64,000 nt of DNA from Margaritifera margaritifera (lineage: Eukaryota > Mollusca > Bivalvia > Unionida > Margaritiferidae): positions 5,511,001-5,575,000 of the forward strand of contig JAQPZY010001688.1 in NCBI GenBank assembly GCA_029931535.1, given 5' to 3'. Below the pieces are notes generated by a model, which made no database searches, was not told the DNA's origin, and saw nothing but the letters and a program-made list of their open reading frames with translations. This document shows, piece after piece, positions 52,304 to 63,289 of this stretch. Made by a program: the position numbers and the translations under genes. Position 1 is the first letter of the stretch; every line of letters starts with the position of its first letter.

Positions 52304-53477
52304 CAGAGGAGCCTCGTTAATCCGGACAGAGTTCAATGGGAACGGATTTCCTAAACATTATTTTGCTCTGTTAATCAAGAAATCTGCGTTCCGGATCCAG
52401 AAATCAAAATCAGGGACCAAAGTGTAAAATTACTATAAAACTTGCCTCAATAATCCGGAAATAATCTGTCCAAAAATACGAAAATTCGAAAAATCGTATA
52501 TGAAAATACAGTCACCGATTCACCTACGCAAATTTGGAGGTGTGTCAAAGTATCAATTTCTGATTGTTCAAATTCTAGTGGCACGTTAAAGTTATAAATT
52601 GATCACGTGATCATGTGTGTGGAAAAACTTCAAGTAGCGTGACCGTATTGTAACCAGCGATTGTATAAACAATGTATGTTTTAGCTAGTCCCCGACAGGG
52701 TGTTAATAATTAAATAAACACACCGGGATCAAATCGTCCACACTTTTTGACGTAACATGTGGTTAATAAATTAAGTGTGTCATTAAGTCTCTTTACCAAT
52801 TGTATGTAACAATCACAGTTTGTTGATGGCTGAACAAATAAAGTGGATTGACTTAAGCTGTGGACAGTATAGGGCTTCATTTCAGAATAAAAGGGGACGT
52901 CAATTATCGGTTCATTAGCAGCTATAACAGTTGTAAAATACGACTTATAGAAATGACAGCATTTTATAAGTTTACCATAACGCGAGCCAAATATCAACAA
53001 GTCGATGATGCTGTATTCATGTGGTTCTGAGACATGTCGGCCCACCACGCCACCGTCAACGATGAAATGCTCATTGCCAAGGCAAAGATACTTGGAGACC
53101 AACTCGGCATCACTGACTTTGCCTATTCTCGTGGTTAGCTACAACACTTCAAGGATCGGTGGGGCATCAAACGAAAATTGTATGAGGGAGAAGCAAATAG
53201 TGCCGACATGAACGAAGTGCAGGCCGTACAAGTGCATGTTATAATAAAGTGAAATAAACACAAGTCAGTAGATGTATTCATTAATTTATTTCAACCATTA
53301 TTGCATATACAGTACATTTACAGCTAGCAAATACATGTACATGTACAGTACATGTACATATATACGGTATGATGACATCGTAAAATAAAAATGTGAATGA
53401 TTCAATTATCCGGAAAACTCGTTAATCCGGAAATATTCACTGGGAACGAAGGTGTCCAGATTAACAAGGCTCCTCTG
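52304..53477 (+). mobile_element. Tigger/pogo-type DNA transposon remnant inside the minisatellite
   Basis: Ends CAGAGGAGCCTCGTTAATCC and, read inward from the right, CAGAGGAGCCTTGTTAATCT: a TIR of about 26 bp. TA target duplications lie at 52302-52303 and 53478-53479. Removing the element and one TA restores the monomer sequence GAATATACTGTAGTTTTAAA exactly. Subterminal TTAATCCGGA and AATTATCCGGAAAACTCG boxes repeat at both ends. Only a short transposase piece remains (next entry), so it is non-autonomous. Length 1174 bp. Confidence 0.9.
53034..53222 (+). pseudogene. Tigger/pogo transposase CENP-B-type helix-turn-helix fragment
   Basis: Plus strand: HHATVNDEMLIAKAKILGDQ, LGITDFAYSRG, a TAG at 53136-53138, then LQHFKDRWGIKRKLYEGEAN and SADMNE. 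This is the second (CENP-B) DNA-binding domain: 'T.EML..KA...G..LGI.DF..S.GWL.RFK.R.GI..R...GEA.SAD'. The stop sits exactly at the invariant Trp of GWL (one base change, TGG to TAG). The first helix-turn-helix and the DDE domain are absent. Confidence 0.9.
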
Positions 53478-53479
53478 TA

Positions 53480-53610
53480 CTGTAGTTTTAAACAGTGTTC
53501 AATATTATAGTTTGCTGACTTGTGACTGCTTGGTAAAAATTGAATATACTGTAGTTTTAAATAGTGTTAAATATTCTAATTTGTTGACTTATGACTGCTT
53601 GGTAAATATG
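53480..53610. repeat. 69-bp minisatellite, part right of the Tigger insertion
   Basis: About two further units (CTGTAGTTTTAAACAGTGTT, GTGACTGCTTGGTAAAAATT) with the GTGACTGC variant that also ends the left part, confirming that a single array was split. Confidence 0.92.
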
Positions 53611-53686
53611 CTACTAAGATTCCTATCCTTTAAAACAAAGACCTTTAATTCAATGTGAAACTAACTAATGGTGCCATATGATCATA

Positions 53687-56342
53687 CAGTAGAGCTCACG
53701 TGAATTTTCGGAACTCCGCGCATCGCGGTGGGGTACTTAATCCCCTCCACTTTAGCTCCGCAATAGCACTCCGTGGTGGAGGCATAAATTGGCATAAATA
53801 CCTACAAATCACCACCGCGTTTCGGCAGGCACGCCAATGTAAACTCCACCGTGGAGGGGCTAGTCGACATTACTGATTGACATCTGAACAGCCAATGAAT
53901 GAAGACCACCTATGGAAAGACTGAGACGTCAAGAGTGATTTACAACTGGATACCATCTGAAGAATCAGTTGTTTTTATTTCGATCATATATTTGGACAAT
54001 AAAAAAATAATTTCAAAAGTCTTGTATATTCAGTACGCATTACTGTTTATAAAAAGTTGATCGACTTCTTTTGCAATAAGTTTATGATTTTAATTTATTT
54101 CAATGAAATATGAACAAACTTATGCACTGACTTGACGAGAAGCACACATTGCTGAGCCTCTCAAGCAGAATAAATTTATCATTTGTTCCAAAGGAAAGTA
54201 ATTCTCTGAGATATGGACAATTAAAATCCAAATTGACATCCGCTTCTGCTTACCCCCCCCCCCTTCCAACAACAAACCTAAAACACTGAATTTACACTGA
54301 AATGCAAACTGCGTGCTTAGTCTTTAAGCAGTAATAGCAGAGTCACGAGGCTGAATATTATGACTGCATGTATACTGTAAAGGACTGACCATTTAATATA
54401 CGGGGTTTATATGTTGTTTTGCTTTTTTCGACCGGGATACTTTTTGTTCTTTCATCACAGTAATTATTTATTTTAAGTGAAATATGGAACAGATTAACGT
54501 CTGCTACAAAAATCAGAGAAAGACAATTGTTTTCATGCATTTACCTCCCCCCCCCCCCACAGTTGGAAAATTCAATTGTCTCTCCCTAATAAAGACTGGA
54601 CTTCAGCGGACGTTCTACAGAAATCAAGGCAGTGACCATTGTGAACACTGTTGTAAAATATTAACAAGGGTTTGCATCAAAGGATGATGTAAGTTTCAGC
54701 TTCGGAACAGTGTGTTTTTATCACACAAAGCCATCTGACTTAGCGCGTTGTACTTTACAGCCGCAATTATGGTCCCGCCATTAACAACGGAAGTTTGACA
54801 ATTATTAGTAATTAATCTGAACTCGGCTTATTACCGAAATGAAAAATTATATGGAAAATTCTAAAATCTGAGATGTTCAGAGATTTTAATTTCCAACAAG
54901 TTTAGAGCATTTTGCATGGATGTATTGTCTCCATGTGTATCCTATTATTTGCTCATTTTCCTACGGTGAAAATATAAAAATAAAATATACTTTTTTAATT
55001 ATTTTTACGCAGATATTAAAGAATGCAGTTTCCTGTTTGTGACTGTTAGAGCCTTTGGTTATTGAGCGTGTTTCTGTTTCTTACCACTTGCAAACTTTTC
55101 CAGATTTCAGTTTACGATAACTTGTGCAGTAGTGATTTGGATTCCATATTTTATGAGAGAGAGAGAGAGAGAGAGCGGGGGAACTTTACTAAGAAGAGTT
55201 AATGATCTAAAATTATTCATCTTATTTTTCTGTATTATGCAATAGGAAAACGAACAGAAAAGAAAAAGTTAAACATTAATTTCATCTGATGCACAAGTTT
55301 GTCAAATCAATGGCAAAGAAAACAAAACCGCAGAAGCATTGCTGTTGTACTTTTAGGTTAACATGGCACATGAAATTAACACATCAATATCAAAGAAAAC
55401 ACGCAGTGCTGATGGCTTCTATTGTGCTAGGTTACTTGCACGTGTCAACTACATGTATCTAGGATGACCTTTTGCGACCATTTGTGATTTTAAAAAAAAC
55501 TCGCTACTTTGGTAATTAATGCAAAATAGTACAATTTAAAATAAAATAACGATGTGAAATCTTAATAATGCTTTATTTAAGCGATTGGATGTTAGAAAAA
55601 AACGTACAATATGTGAATGAGTACTCCTGCATGGAGTAACCATCGGAACTTGTGCGATTTTGTTTCACTTCAGTCAGGTATGACTGCAGCTTTGTTATTA
55701 ATTTGTTCGATGTTTATCGTTCAATTTCATTGCAGGTAGTACAATATCACTGACTTTCATATGATCATTACAATTTTGTATTGCGTTTCCTGATAAAGAA
55801 ATAGAATATAAATGCATGTTTAGATTCCGATAATATAGTATTGAAGAAAAAGAAATTAGATTCATTGCGCAAAATGTAGTATTAATACAGTTTACGAGGC
55901 ATTGTCATTACGTTATCGTCATCTTAAATATGATTTGGCACTATGTATCATACATTATCTTCGTTAGTACAAGGAAATATTTATAATTAACTGATTTACT
56001 ACGTTTTTTCAGTATCAAAAAGTTAGCAAATTGCTCCCCTGAGGGATAACGATGTAGATAAATCTGTGCCCCCCCCCCCCCGTCTCTCTCTCAACCTCTG
56101 CTTGCATGGGTGATAAACAGTAAACCACGTCCATATTATCGAGACCACGTCTACTACATGGTGGTGATCGGATGCGACTCCGCGAGAAAGCATGGTGTGC
56201 AGGGCTTTTCTCCGCGAGACTCCGCGACAACTCCGTCAGGACGCGTGGAGTGATGGTGGAGGGGTTTTTCTTAATCCTCTCCACTCACTCTCCACCCCCA
56301 CCGCGATGCGCGGAGTTCCGAAAAATCACGTGAGCTGTACTG
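53687..56342. mobile_element. 2.7 kb TA-flanked TIR element, copy 2
   Basis: Same element as 2854-5559, same orientation, highly similar along the whole length. Left end CAGTAGAGCTCACGTGAATT, right end (inward) CAGTACAGCTCACGTGATTT; TA at 53685-53686 and 56343-56344. The frame 54358-54540 (minus, HENNCLSLIFVADVNLFHIS) matches that of copy 1. The GA tract and poly-C tracts differ in length between copies. No transposase. Confidence 0.9.
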
Positions 56343-56344
56343 TA

Positions 56345-56689
56345 GGACACTGTATTCCAATAATGCCTGCAAATAACAAACAGAATTATTATAATGCAGC
56401 CTTAATTTATATTATGTTAGATGAATAAACAGATAAATTTATGTCTACTACCACAACTATTTATAAAGGCAACTTCTCTACAAAACAAGAACAAAATTAT
56501 AAAACTACCACTATATTTTGATTTATAATATTAATTTTGTTATCTGATATAAATTGACATCTAAAATTAGATTGCAACAAGAATTACAAGATGAGGTTTA
56601 GGAGGTTAGAAACCATATGCCTATGTGTTAAAAATTTCCCCAAAATACTCGTTATGCAATGACAAATTTCTAATTCTAGTGATGGGGGC
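56345..56689. other. Intergenic sequence, nothing recognised
   Basis: AT-rich, no feature. Confidence 0.5.
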
Positions 56690-57310
56690 CCCAGAATTTT
56701 ATTGTTGGAATTATTCTTGGGACCAACTAGACATCATAAGAAATCTTTTAGTGAAAACCCCACACTGATATGACCATCCATTCAGGTGGACTAGTGATAG
56801 TAAGGTTTTCAAGCAAGATGGTCACTGTGGTGTCCATATTAGACAATCAGATCAGCACCATTTTCATTTAGGCGCAACTAAACTTCATAAGAAGTCTACT
56901 GGTGAAAACCCGATGTCAATATGACATTCCGTTCAGGTGTGGTAGTGATAACAAGATTTTTAAGATGGCTGCAGTTGCGGACATGTTGGACATCAGATCG
57001 GCACCATTTTCATTTCAGATCAACAAGACATAATAAGAAGTCTTTAAGTGACAACCCCATGTTGATATGACCATCCATGCAGGAGGAGTAGCAATAACAA
57101 GATTTTCAAGATGGCCGGATTTTCATTTAGGACTAACTAGACCATGTGATGAATGTGTGTATAAAGTTTAATGCCAATCCTCCAAGTAGTGTAGGAGGAG
57201 TAGCGATAACAAACTTGTCCTAATGGATAATGGACTGACAGATGATTAACGACAGACCATTCCATAAGCTCTTCTAGTTTATGAGCAGTACAGCTAAAAA
57301 TGACTTTTGC
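56690..57310 (+). repeat. CATCATAAGAAGTCTT-type repeat, copy 5
   Basis: Units with GGACCAACTAGACATCATAA and CCATCCATTCAGGTGGACTA, ending CATAAGCTCTTCTAGTTTAT, GAGCAGTACAGCTAAAAATG. Confidence 0.8.
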
Positions 57311-58139
57311 TATGTTGAAACGATGGATTTGCTAAAATTTAATGGCACAAAACTATTGTGATTTACAGTATATACCGCTTGGAAAGCTCACATGTCACTA
57401 AGTGAAAGCTATTTACATCCCGTTACAAAATGACATAATCTTCAAACAAATACTCTTACCAATTTGTGTAGACAGTGCCTGACAGCAGACAGTGCCTGAT
57501 CACTGCCTGAGCAAGGACAAACAGATCAATAGTAATAATAAAATATAGTACTACAAGCCAAATGCAGCTTTTTAAACTTCATAGATTCTAATGCAAAGTC
57601 TAACTGATTACACTGTAGCAACAACTGGTCACATTTTCTGTCTAATGCAAAAGATTATATTTTATCACATGACTAATGTGTTATTTAAGTTAATATGCCC
57701 ATCTCAAGATTTGCATATTACACACATCTCATAACACCTGGTTTGGTTCTGACTGGCTAGCCATGTTGCACTAAATTATTATCATAAATGTGCACGTAAA
57801 CAAAAAGTATATTAATTTACTACAAAGTTGTAAAATCAAAGAAGCGCCCACTTTCTTGATAATATTAAATTTGATGGGAAAGGTAACATAAGAATAGTCA
57901 AAAAGAAGGCATCCACAAATAGTACTACATGTATCTACACTGTTCTGAAAGATGGCATTGACTTTCATGCTGATATTCCTGGGTATTGTTTTTCCCCGTG
58001 AGGAAATTATGAATAAAAAGCAGTCCGAGTCTGAAAACAAGGAAACCATGCATAGACAGTTTGTGCCTGTAAGTAAACATGTGATTCAAACTTTTGCGTA
58101 CAATCAATCAAACAGAACTAATCTATGACACAATGTAAC
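57311..58139. other. Intergenic sequence, nothing recognised
   Basis: Contains a small direct repeat (CAGACAGTGCCTGA, twice at 57468-57500). No family or gene recognised. Confidence 0.5.
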
Positions 58140-59310
58140 TTGAACAAGAGTCACTTGAAGGGACTGATGCTCAACTGGGCGGAAAGAATATCCAGGAATT
58201 CAAGATAAGACCATTTCTTCCTTTTAACTGCTGAGTGTTGAAACCATCTCTGATATTCTTCAGCGATAACAAGATTTTAAAATTAGCTGTTGTGGTGGGC
58301 ATACTGGATGTCAGATTGGCACCAGCTTCATTTAGAACAAACAAGACATCATCAGAAGTCTTTTGGTCAAAACCCATATCATAATGATCATCCATTCAGG
58401 AGTAGTAGTGACAACAAGATTTTCACAACAGCCATCATGGCAGCCATACTGGATCAACGACTGGCACTATTTTCATTTAGGACCAACTAGGTATCATAAG
58501 AAGTCTATTGGTAAAAATTCCATTTTGATATAGCCATCCATTTAGGAGCAGAGATAACAATATTTCTGAGATAACCACCATGGTGACCATATTGAGGGTT
58601 AGTCATTTCATTTAGGACCAAGTAGACACCAAAAGAACTCTTCTGATAAAAGCCCAATGTCAAAATGACTTTCCCTTTAAGAGGAGTTGCTAAAACAACA
58701 TTTTCAAGATGGCCACATATTGGATGTCAGATCAGCACCATTTTAATTTAAGATCAATAAAACATTATATGTCTTTTAGTGAAAACCCCATGATGATATG
58801 ACCATTCATTCAGGAGAAGTGATAACAAGATTTTGAAGCTGGCCACTGTGGCAGCCATTTTAGACTCCAGATCAGCACCATTTTCACTTAGGACCAACTA
58901 GACACCATAAGAAGTCTTTTGGTGAAAACCCCATGTCAATATGACTTTCCATTCAGAAGAAGTAGCAATAACAAGATTTTGAAGATTTTTTTATTTAAGA
59001 CCAACTAGACATCATAAGAAGTTTTTTTAGTGAAAACCCCATGTTGATATGACCATCTGTTCAGGAGAAGTAGCAATAACAAGATTTTCAAAATGGCCAC
59101 TGTGTTGGCCATATTGGATGTTGGAGCAGCACCATTTTCATCTAGGACCAACTAGACCATGGGATGAATGTGTGTGTGAAGTTTCATGGCAATCCTCCAT
59201 GTAGTTTAGAAGGAGCAGTGATAACAAACTTGTGCTAATGGATGGATGGACGATGGGACAACAGATAATCCCACAAGTTCCTCTGGTCTGTGACCAGTAG
59301 AGCTAAAAAT
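58140..59310 (+). repeat. CATCATAAGAAGTCTT-type repeat, copy 6 (most complete)
   Basis: The fullest copy: it starts TGAACAAGAGTCACTTGAAG, GGACTGATGCTCAACTGG and ends TCTGGTCTGTGACCAGTAGA, GCTAAAAATGAG. Six to seven units of about 170 bp with CATAAGAAGTCTTTTGGTGA, AAACCCCATGTCAATATGAC and ACAAGATTTTCAAGATGGCC. Non-coding; a good reference for the family's ends. Confidence 0.85.
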
Positions 59311-59453
59311 GAGAATGAAACATGGCAAATACATAAAATCCCTCCTAACCAGTTGCTAACCAAACTATAGGCCTTGCTCACTGGCAGGATTAATTAGCAG
59401 TTCTGATATGAAAGACAATTACGCCGGTATGATTACAGTTATTCTTTAATTCA

Positions 59454-59800
59454 ATGTGTCTGTGGGAAAACCCTTGCAATGTTAGAGTAGTAAAACCTAA
59501 GATGTTGTCAAATTTGGAAAGGCCTGAACATTGCCCAGTCAACATCTGTAAACAAAATAAGCTCAGTTACGCCCTAATGATTATAGTAAACCAAAAGATC
59601 CCTTTTATATCGCCATGCATGCAAATCCTGAAATCTTGAAATCAATTGATCAGTGGTTCAAATGTCATCTAATAGGTATAAACAAAATTACTGGTATCAT
59701 GAGAAGAGGAAAAGAAGATGATGACAAGAAGCTATCCAATGACAGTGCACATAAACACCTTGTGCAAAACCTCAGTGAGCAAAACAATTCTGCTGAATAA
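59454..59800 (+). pseudogene. Crypton-like (DUF3504) tyrosine recombinase fragment
   Basis: Plus strand, one frameshift. First frame: KMLSNLERPEHCPVN. Second frame: YIAMHANPEILKSIDQWFKC, HLIGINKITGIMRR, KLSNDSAHKHLVQNLSEQNN, then TAA at 59798. It matches the Crypton/DUF3504 pattern 'RP......PFY.A.N.......WF...P.G.NKL...M', then 'LTNHSARKT.VQ.L'. The His of NHSAR is Asp and the Arg is His, so the H-x-x-R catalytic pair is lost. Also possible: a fragment of a host gene with this domain (ZMYM/QRICH type), but no exon structure supports that. Confidence 0.68.
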
Positions 59801-60389
59801 AAAATGAAGATAACTGGTCATTGCAACATCCAATCTATAAACAATTAAAGCCACATAAACCATGATCAGCACAAGAACATATCCGGAGTGTTGTCCACAG
59901 GGTTCTCCATAGGATTTTGAAAGTTGCAGTCTAGGACTCCTTCCTTGGAAAAAGTTGCAGTCCCAGCTCTAAAACTACGAGTTCCAATATGGACACATTT
60001 TTTTTCCATGTAATAATATAGAACATTATGTGTGAACTGTTGTGTCACCAATATACTAGTATATGTCATCAGATTTCTAATGCTCATTCATTGTGAAATA
60101 TTCAGTATTATGATAAACAAATTAAATATTAAGGCAGTTAATAACCGTGATAATAGTGATTGTTTGTGATGTTACAACTATAACAATTCTCAATCCCTTT
60201 ACCCTGCCATTTATTAATTCTGTCTGCAGTAAGAAGGAATCAAGGAGGAGATTACACTTTCTTTTCTACATTAATTTATTTAATTAACTTAATTCTATTT
60301 CATATCAATACATTTTCCAAGACAATGGAAGAAGAAACAAATAACCATATTCCATTCACTTTTTTTCATATTTAAGCAACACAGCATAA
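59801..60389. other. Intergenic sequence, nothing recognised
   Basis: AT-rich, no repeat family recognised. Confidence 0.5.
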
Positions 60390-60545
60390 TGCATTCACTT
60401 TTTTCTTAAACACACTTCAGCAAATTTCTCCACAGCAGGTTTAGAATCAAAATCCTTAAATACTGGACCTGGTGTTCCTTGGGATGCCATTGCATTTTTC
60501 CTTCCACAGTCACGACACCATGTGCAGAGATGCCCAATGCCAACC
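60390..60545 (-). pseudogene. Possible hAT N-terminal zinc-finger fragment
   Basis: Minus strand: HLCTWCRDCGRKNAMASQGT, then PGPVFKDFDSKPAVEKFAEV, CLRKK and a stop. The C..C...G.KNA spacing resembles the BED/TTF-like region near the N-terminus of hAT transposases ('MFC..C.....KN....G...F'). It lies 3' of the C-terminal piece at 60731-61081, so it would belong to another or rearranged copy. Adjacent sequence (TGCCAACCAGGGAAATTAGG) resembles hAT ends. Weak. Confidence 0.35.
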
Positions 60546-60730
60546 AGGGAAATTAGGGACAAGAGGGTAAAAAATTAGTGATTCTATCAAAAATTTAGGG
60601 ACACTTACCACAGCAAAGAAAAATTCCATATGGGCCCCAGAAGAATGATAAAATCATTTAAAAACATTACAAAACATGCCCAAGTACAATTATATAACAC
60701 TATTTACAGTACACAGCTCTTTGTATTCTT

Positions 60731-61465
60731 TTAATTGTCCCCCAAACTGCTTCTAGCTCTTTTCAGCCTTGCCAGAAGCTCCATTTCCAATTTTATTTCA
60801 TGGCAAACACAATTGTTAGCCAGCATGTTGATTCTTTGCACTAGCTGGGCTGATAGAGAATTTGACCCCAGGTTTGGCCTGAATTCAGTCTTGTTCTTTC
60901 TCACTCAGCTGAAAATTCTTTCTGAATCAAAATTGAAATGGGGGATACTCAAGATGGCCAAAGCTAGCCTTGCAAGGTGCTGGTATTGGGCTGCTCCATC
61001 CAAATCTTTCATCTTCAATATTTTTCCCCAAGCTACATCAATCCTAGGCTCCGCATCAAGAGAAGACAATGATGTATCCATCTGTTGAGGGAAAGTAAAA
61101 TGTGTGGCTAAGAATGTGTAAAATGCAATTTGCCATTTCTGTTTTAAAAAATGAAATCATAAAATAACAAAAAAAAGAATAAATATTTTAAGATTTACAT
61201 AAAGTAAGAAAGTATAACTTAATAATTAAGAAACATTGTAGAATCAATTACGGATCTTAAGGTATGAAATTTTGAAAAACTGCCAGATAAATAAATAAAC
61301 CACTTTCTGTAGACTATTTAGAAGAAACAAGGTTACCTGGAATTTGAAAAACTCGGTCTTCAGTGCATCCAAATGTTCTTCTTTCACCATTCGGAAATCT
61401 GCTGGTGAAATAATCAAGTGAAATGAACTGTTCCGGGTGATGGCGCGAAAATGATCATATAACAC
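60731..61465 (-). pseudogene. hAT transposase C-terminal region, two exons, one stop
   Basis: Exon 61337-61465 (minus): SPADFRMVKEEHLDALKTEF, FKFQ, with donor CCAG|GTAACC. Exon 60731-61081: acceptor CCCTCAACAG, then MDTSLSSLDAEPRIDVAWGK, YQHLARLALAILSIPHFNFD, SERIFS, a TGA at 60905-60907, VRKNKTEFRPNLG, ending GDN and TAA. The two exons join in phase 0. 'IPHSNADSERVFS.VRK.KTEFR' is the hAT dimerisation motif; the TGA falls at the variable residue before VRK. One stop in about 480 coding bases suggests a fairly young copy. Confidence 0.78.
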
Positions 61466-61948
61466 GAATTACCTGAAAAGACTGGGAATGACATAAACGA
61501 ACTGTTCTGAATAATAGCACGTTATATGCTGGAAACTGATCTTATGTCACAAATTACCAGAAAAGACTGGAAAGAACCGAAAACACTCTCAAGTTATATG
61601 CCAGAAACCGGAAACTGATAATGTGTTACAAATTACCAGAAAAGACTTGGCAAGGACTGAAAATACTCTCATATGGCTTCAACTTCCGCCAATTTTTTTT
61701 TTTTAGGAAAAATACTCCTATACGGCTTCAACATGCACCAATTTTTTTTTTTTTTAAAATTTTTTTTTAGGAAAAATACTTTCATATGGCTTCAACTTCT
61801 GCCAATTTTTTGTTTTTCATAATTTTTTAGGAAAAATTTTAATTATTTTCTTCAGCATTGTGATTTGTGAACAGGCTCAGCAATTCGGGATATTCATGTC
61901 CTATTCGGGACTATGGGCATCTCTGCATGTGCATAAAGCTAATACTGT
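61466..61948. repeat. Short degenerate tandem repeats with T-runs
   Basis: Two series: ACAAATTACCAGAAAAGACT with GAACTGTTC... and ATGCCAGAAACCGGAAACTG (61430-61640, step about 70 bp), and ATATGGCTTCAACTTCTGCC with AATTTTTTT and AGGAAAAATACT (61660-61840, three units). Non-coding. Confidence 0.65.
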
Positions 61949-62317
61949 TCAATTGTTTCTTTGTTTTTTGGCCCATGGGAATGTCCTATTTAATGATTCA
62001 TTACATGAATCTCCCAGTCTCTTTGGCATCCCATTTTCTTTATCAAAAGTAGATGCTTTGACTAATTTCTGTCGGCCAGTCTCGCGTGAATTAGGCTCAT
62101 CTGCAGTCTTGCACTTGGCACCAAAGAAATTATGTAAAGTTTCCATCCAAAAAGTACACATATGATAATCACTTGAAAAAAAAAGTATATCTGTAAATGA
62201 CACACAAAAAACAGCTGATTTATGATGATTAACATGGGAGTTCGTATTCTCAGACAATCTAAATAAGCAGTATTTTTCTAAATACGATATACAATTAAAT
62301 GCAAGTGTTCCATACAT
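61949..62317 (-). pseudogene. Possible 5' exon of the hAT-like gene at 60731
   Basis: Minus-strand frame of 122 codons; the last part reads TLHNFFGAKCKTADEPNSRE, KASTFDKENGMPKRLGDSCN, ESLNRTFPWAKKQRNN. A short basic, Ser-rich start followed by a 'FPWA' motif occurs at the N-terminus of several hAT-like proteins. It lies on the right side and strand to precede the exons at 60731-61465. No splice join was established. Confidence 0.35.
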
Positions 62318-63220
62318 TGCATAAGGATTTATAATATGATGGATTAAAACTGTGCTAAGTAATGTTTATCAAAAAGAGGAGTCAAATCACCTGCATGTGT
62401 AATTAGTCTTTTGCTCAAAATGATCATTAGGAACCGACAATCAATTAACAGGTGCCTTAATCTCCTTGTCTGCTAAGATCTAACCTATGCGGCTTCACCT
62501 AATCCCATTACAATCACTTGAACTTCTTTGATATCTCGCACACTACATGATAGATACTTGCTTTGTAGGAACAGATCAAATAAAAGAGAATCTTGCCAAC
62601 AATAAATCATGCATACCGAGGACTGAGCTGTTGGAATTTTCATGTGTTCAAAAATGAAAAGTATGTGTACTTTTACATGGATTTCGGTGTCTGAGAGAAC
62701 CAATACATCATCAACATCATCTTTATCTATCTTCCCCATATCCATACCGAATCATGTGACATGCAATAAGTACATGTGCTGCAGTGCAGTTGTGCAAAAC
62801 ACGTTAACAGCATCCATCATGCAGTTCCAAGGAAACTTGCATAAAACATTTTGTGGAAACAACTATGGTGGCAATTTTGAGATTCATATTCACACACTCA
62901 ATGACTGAATCCAAGAAGAAAAACCAGTAAAAAGATGCAGAATTCTTGAACCAGACACAGATTCAAAGATTTTAAACACAATAGATTTTAAACCTGAATG
63001 AAACCAATTATCTGATTTAGAATGTTTGTTTTGAGATTTGGCTGCAAAATGCGCAGCTTATTTATTTAGGCTTGTCATTTTTCTTTCATTGGGAATTATT
63101 TTACATGTGCAGTATCATGACCAAGTCGATGTGCTAAGGCATGCTTAAGTGCACTGGGCACACATACAGTTTTCCATGAAAAATATTAGTTGAGCAGCAA
63201 CCAAACTACATTTTAAATTT
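62318..63220. other. Intergenic sequence, nothing recognised
   Basis: Contains an 86-codon minus-strand frame (62485-62745, acidic start MDMGKIDKDDVDDVLVLSDT) that I cannot assign. No repeat family recognised. Confidence 0.45.
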
Positions 63221-63289
63221 GTTTTCATTTCACATGATATTTATGAAACTCATTATAATTTTTTCATAAATATCATATGAAATGAAAAC
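63221..63289. repeat. Near-perfect 28-bp hairpin
   Basis: Left arm 63221-63248 and right arm 63262-63289 are reverse complements at 27 of 28 positions (outer GTTTTCATTTCA, inner ATATTTATGAAA), with a 13-base loop. Could be a tiny MITE remnant or a small-RNA hairpin. Confidence 0.9.

Noticed and set aside
52710..53102. 130-codon minus-strand frame inside the Tigger element
   Set aside because: It is antisense to the recognisable CENP-B-type transposase fragment and has no family similarity that I can see.
60735..61088. 117-codon plus-strand frame
   Set aside because: The opposite strand gives a clear hAT C-terminal motif with splice sites; the plus-strand frame is its shadow.
62485..62745. 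Acidic minus-strand frame as a possible first exon of the MAP3K gene
   Set aside because: The possible donor after HVK has the wrong phase for the acceptor at 46789, and the sequence does not resemble DLK/LZK N-termini.
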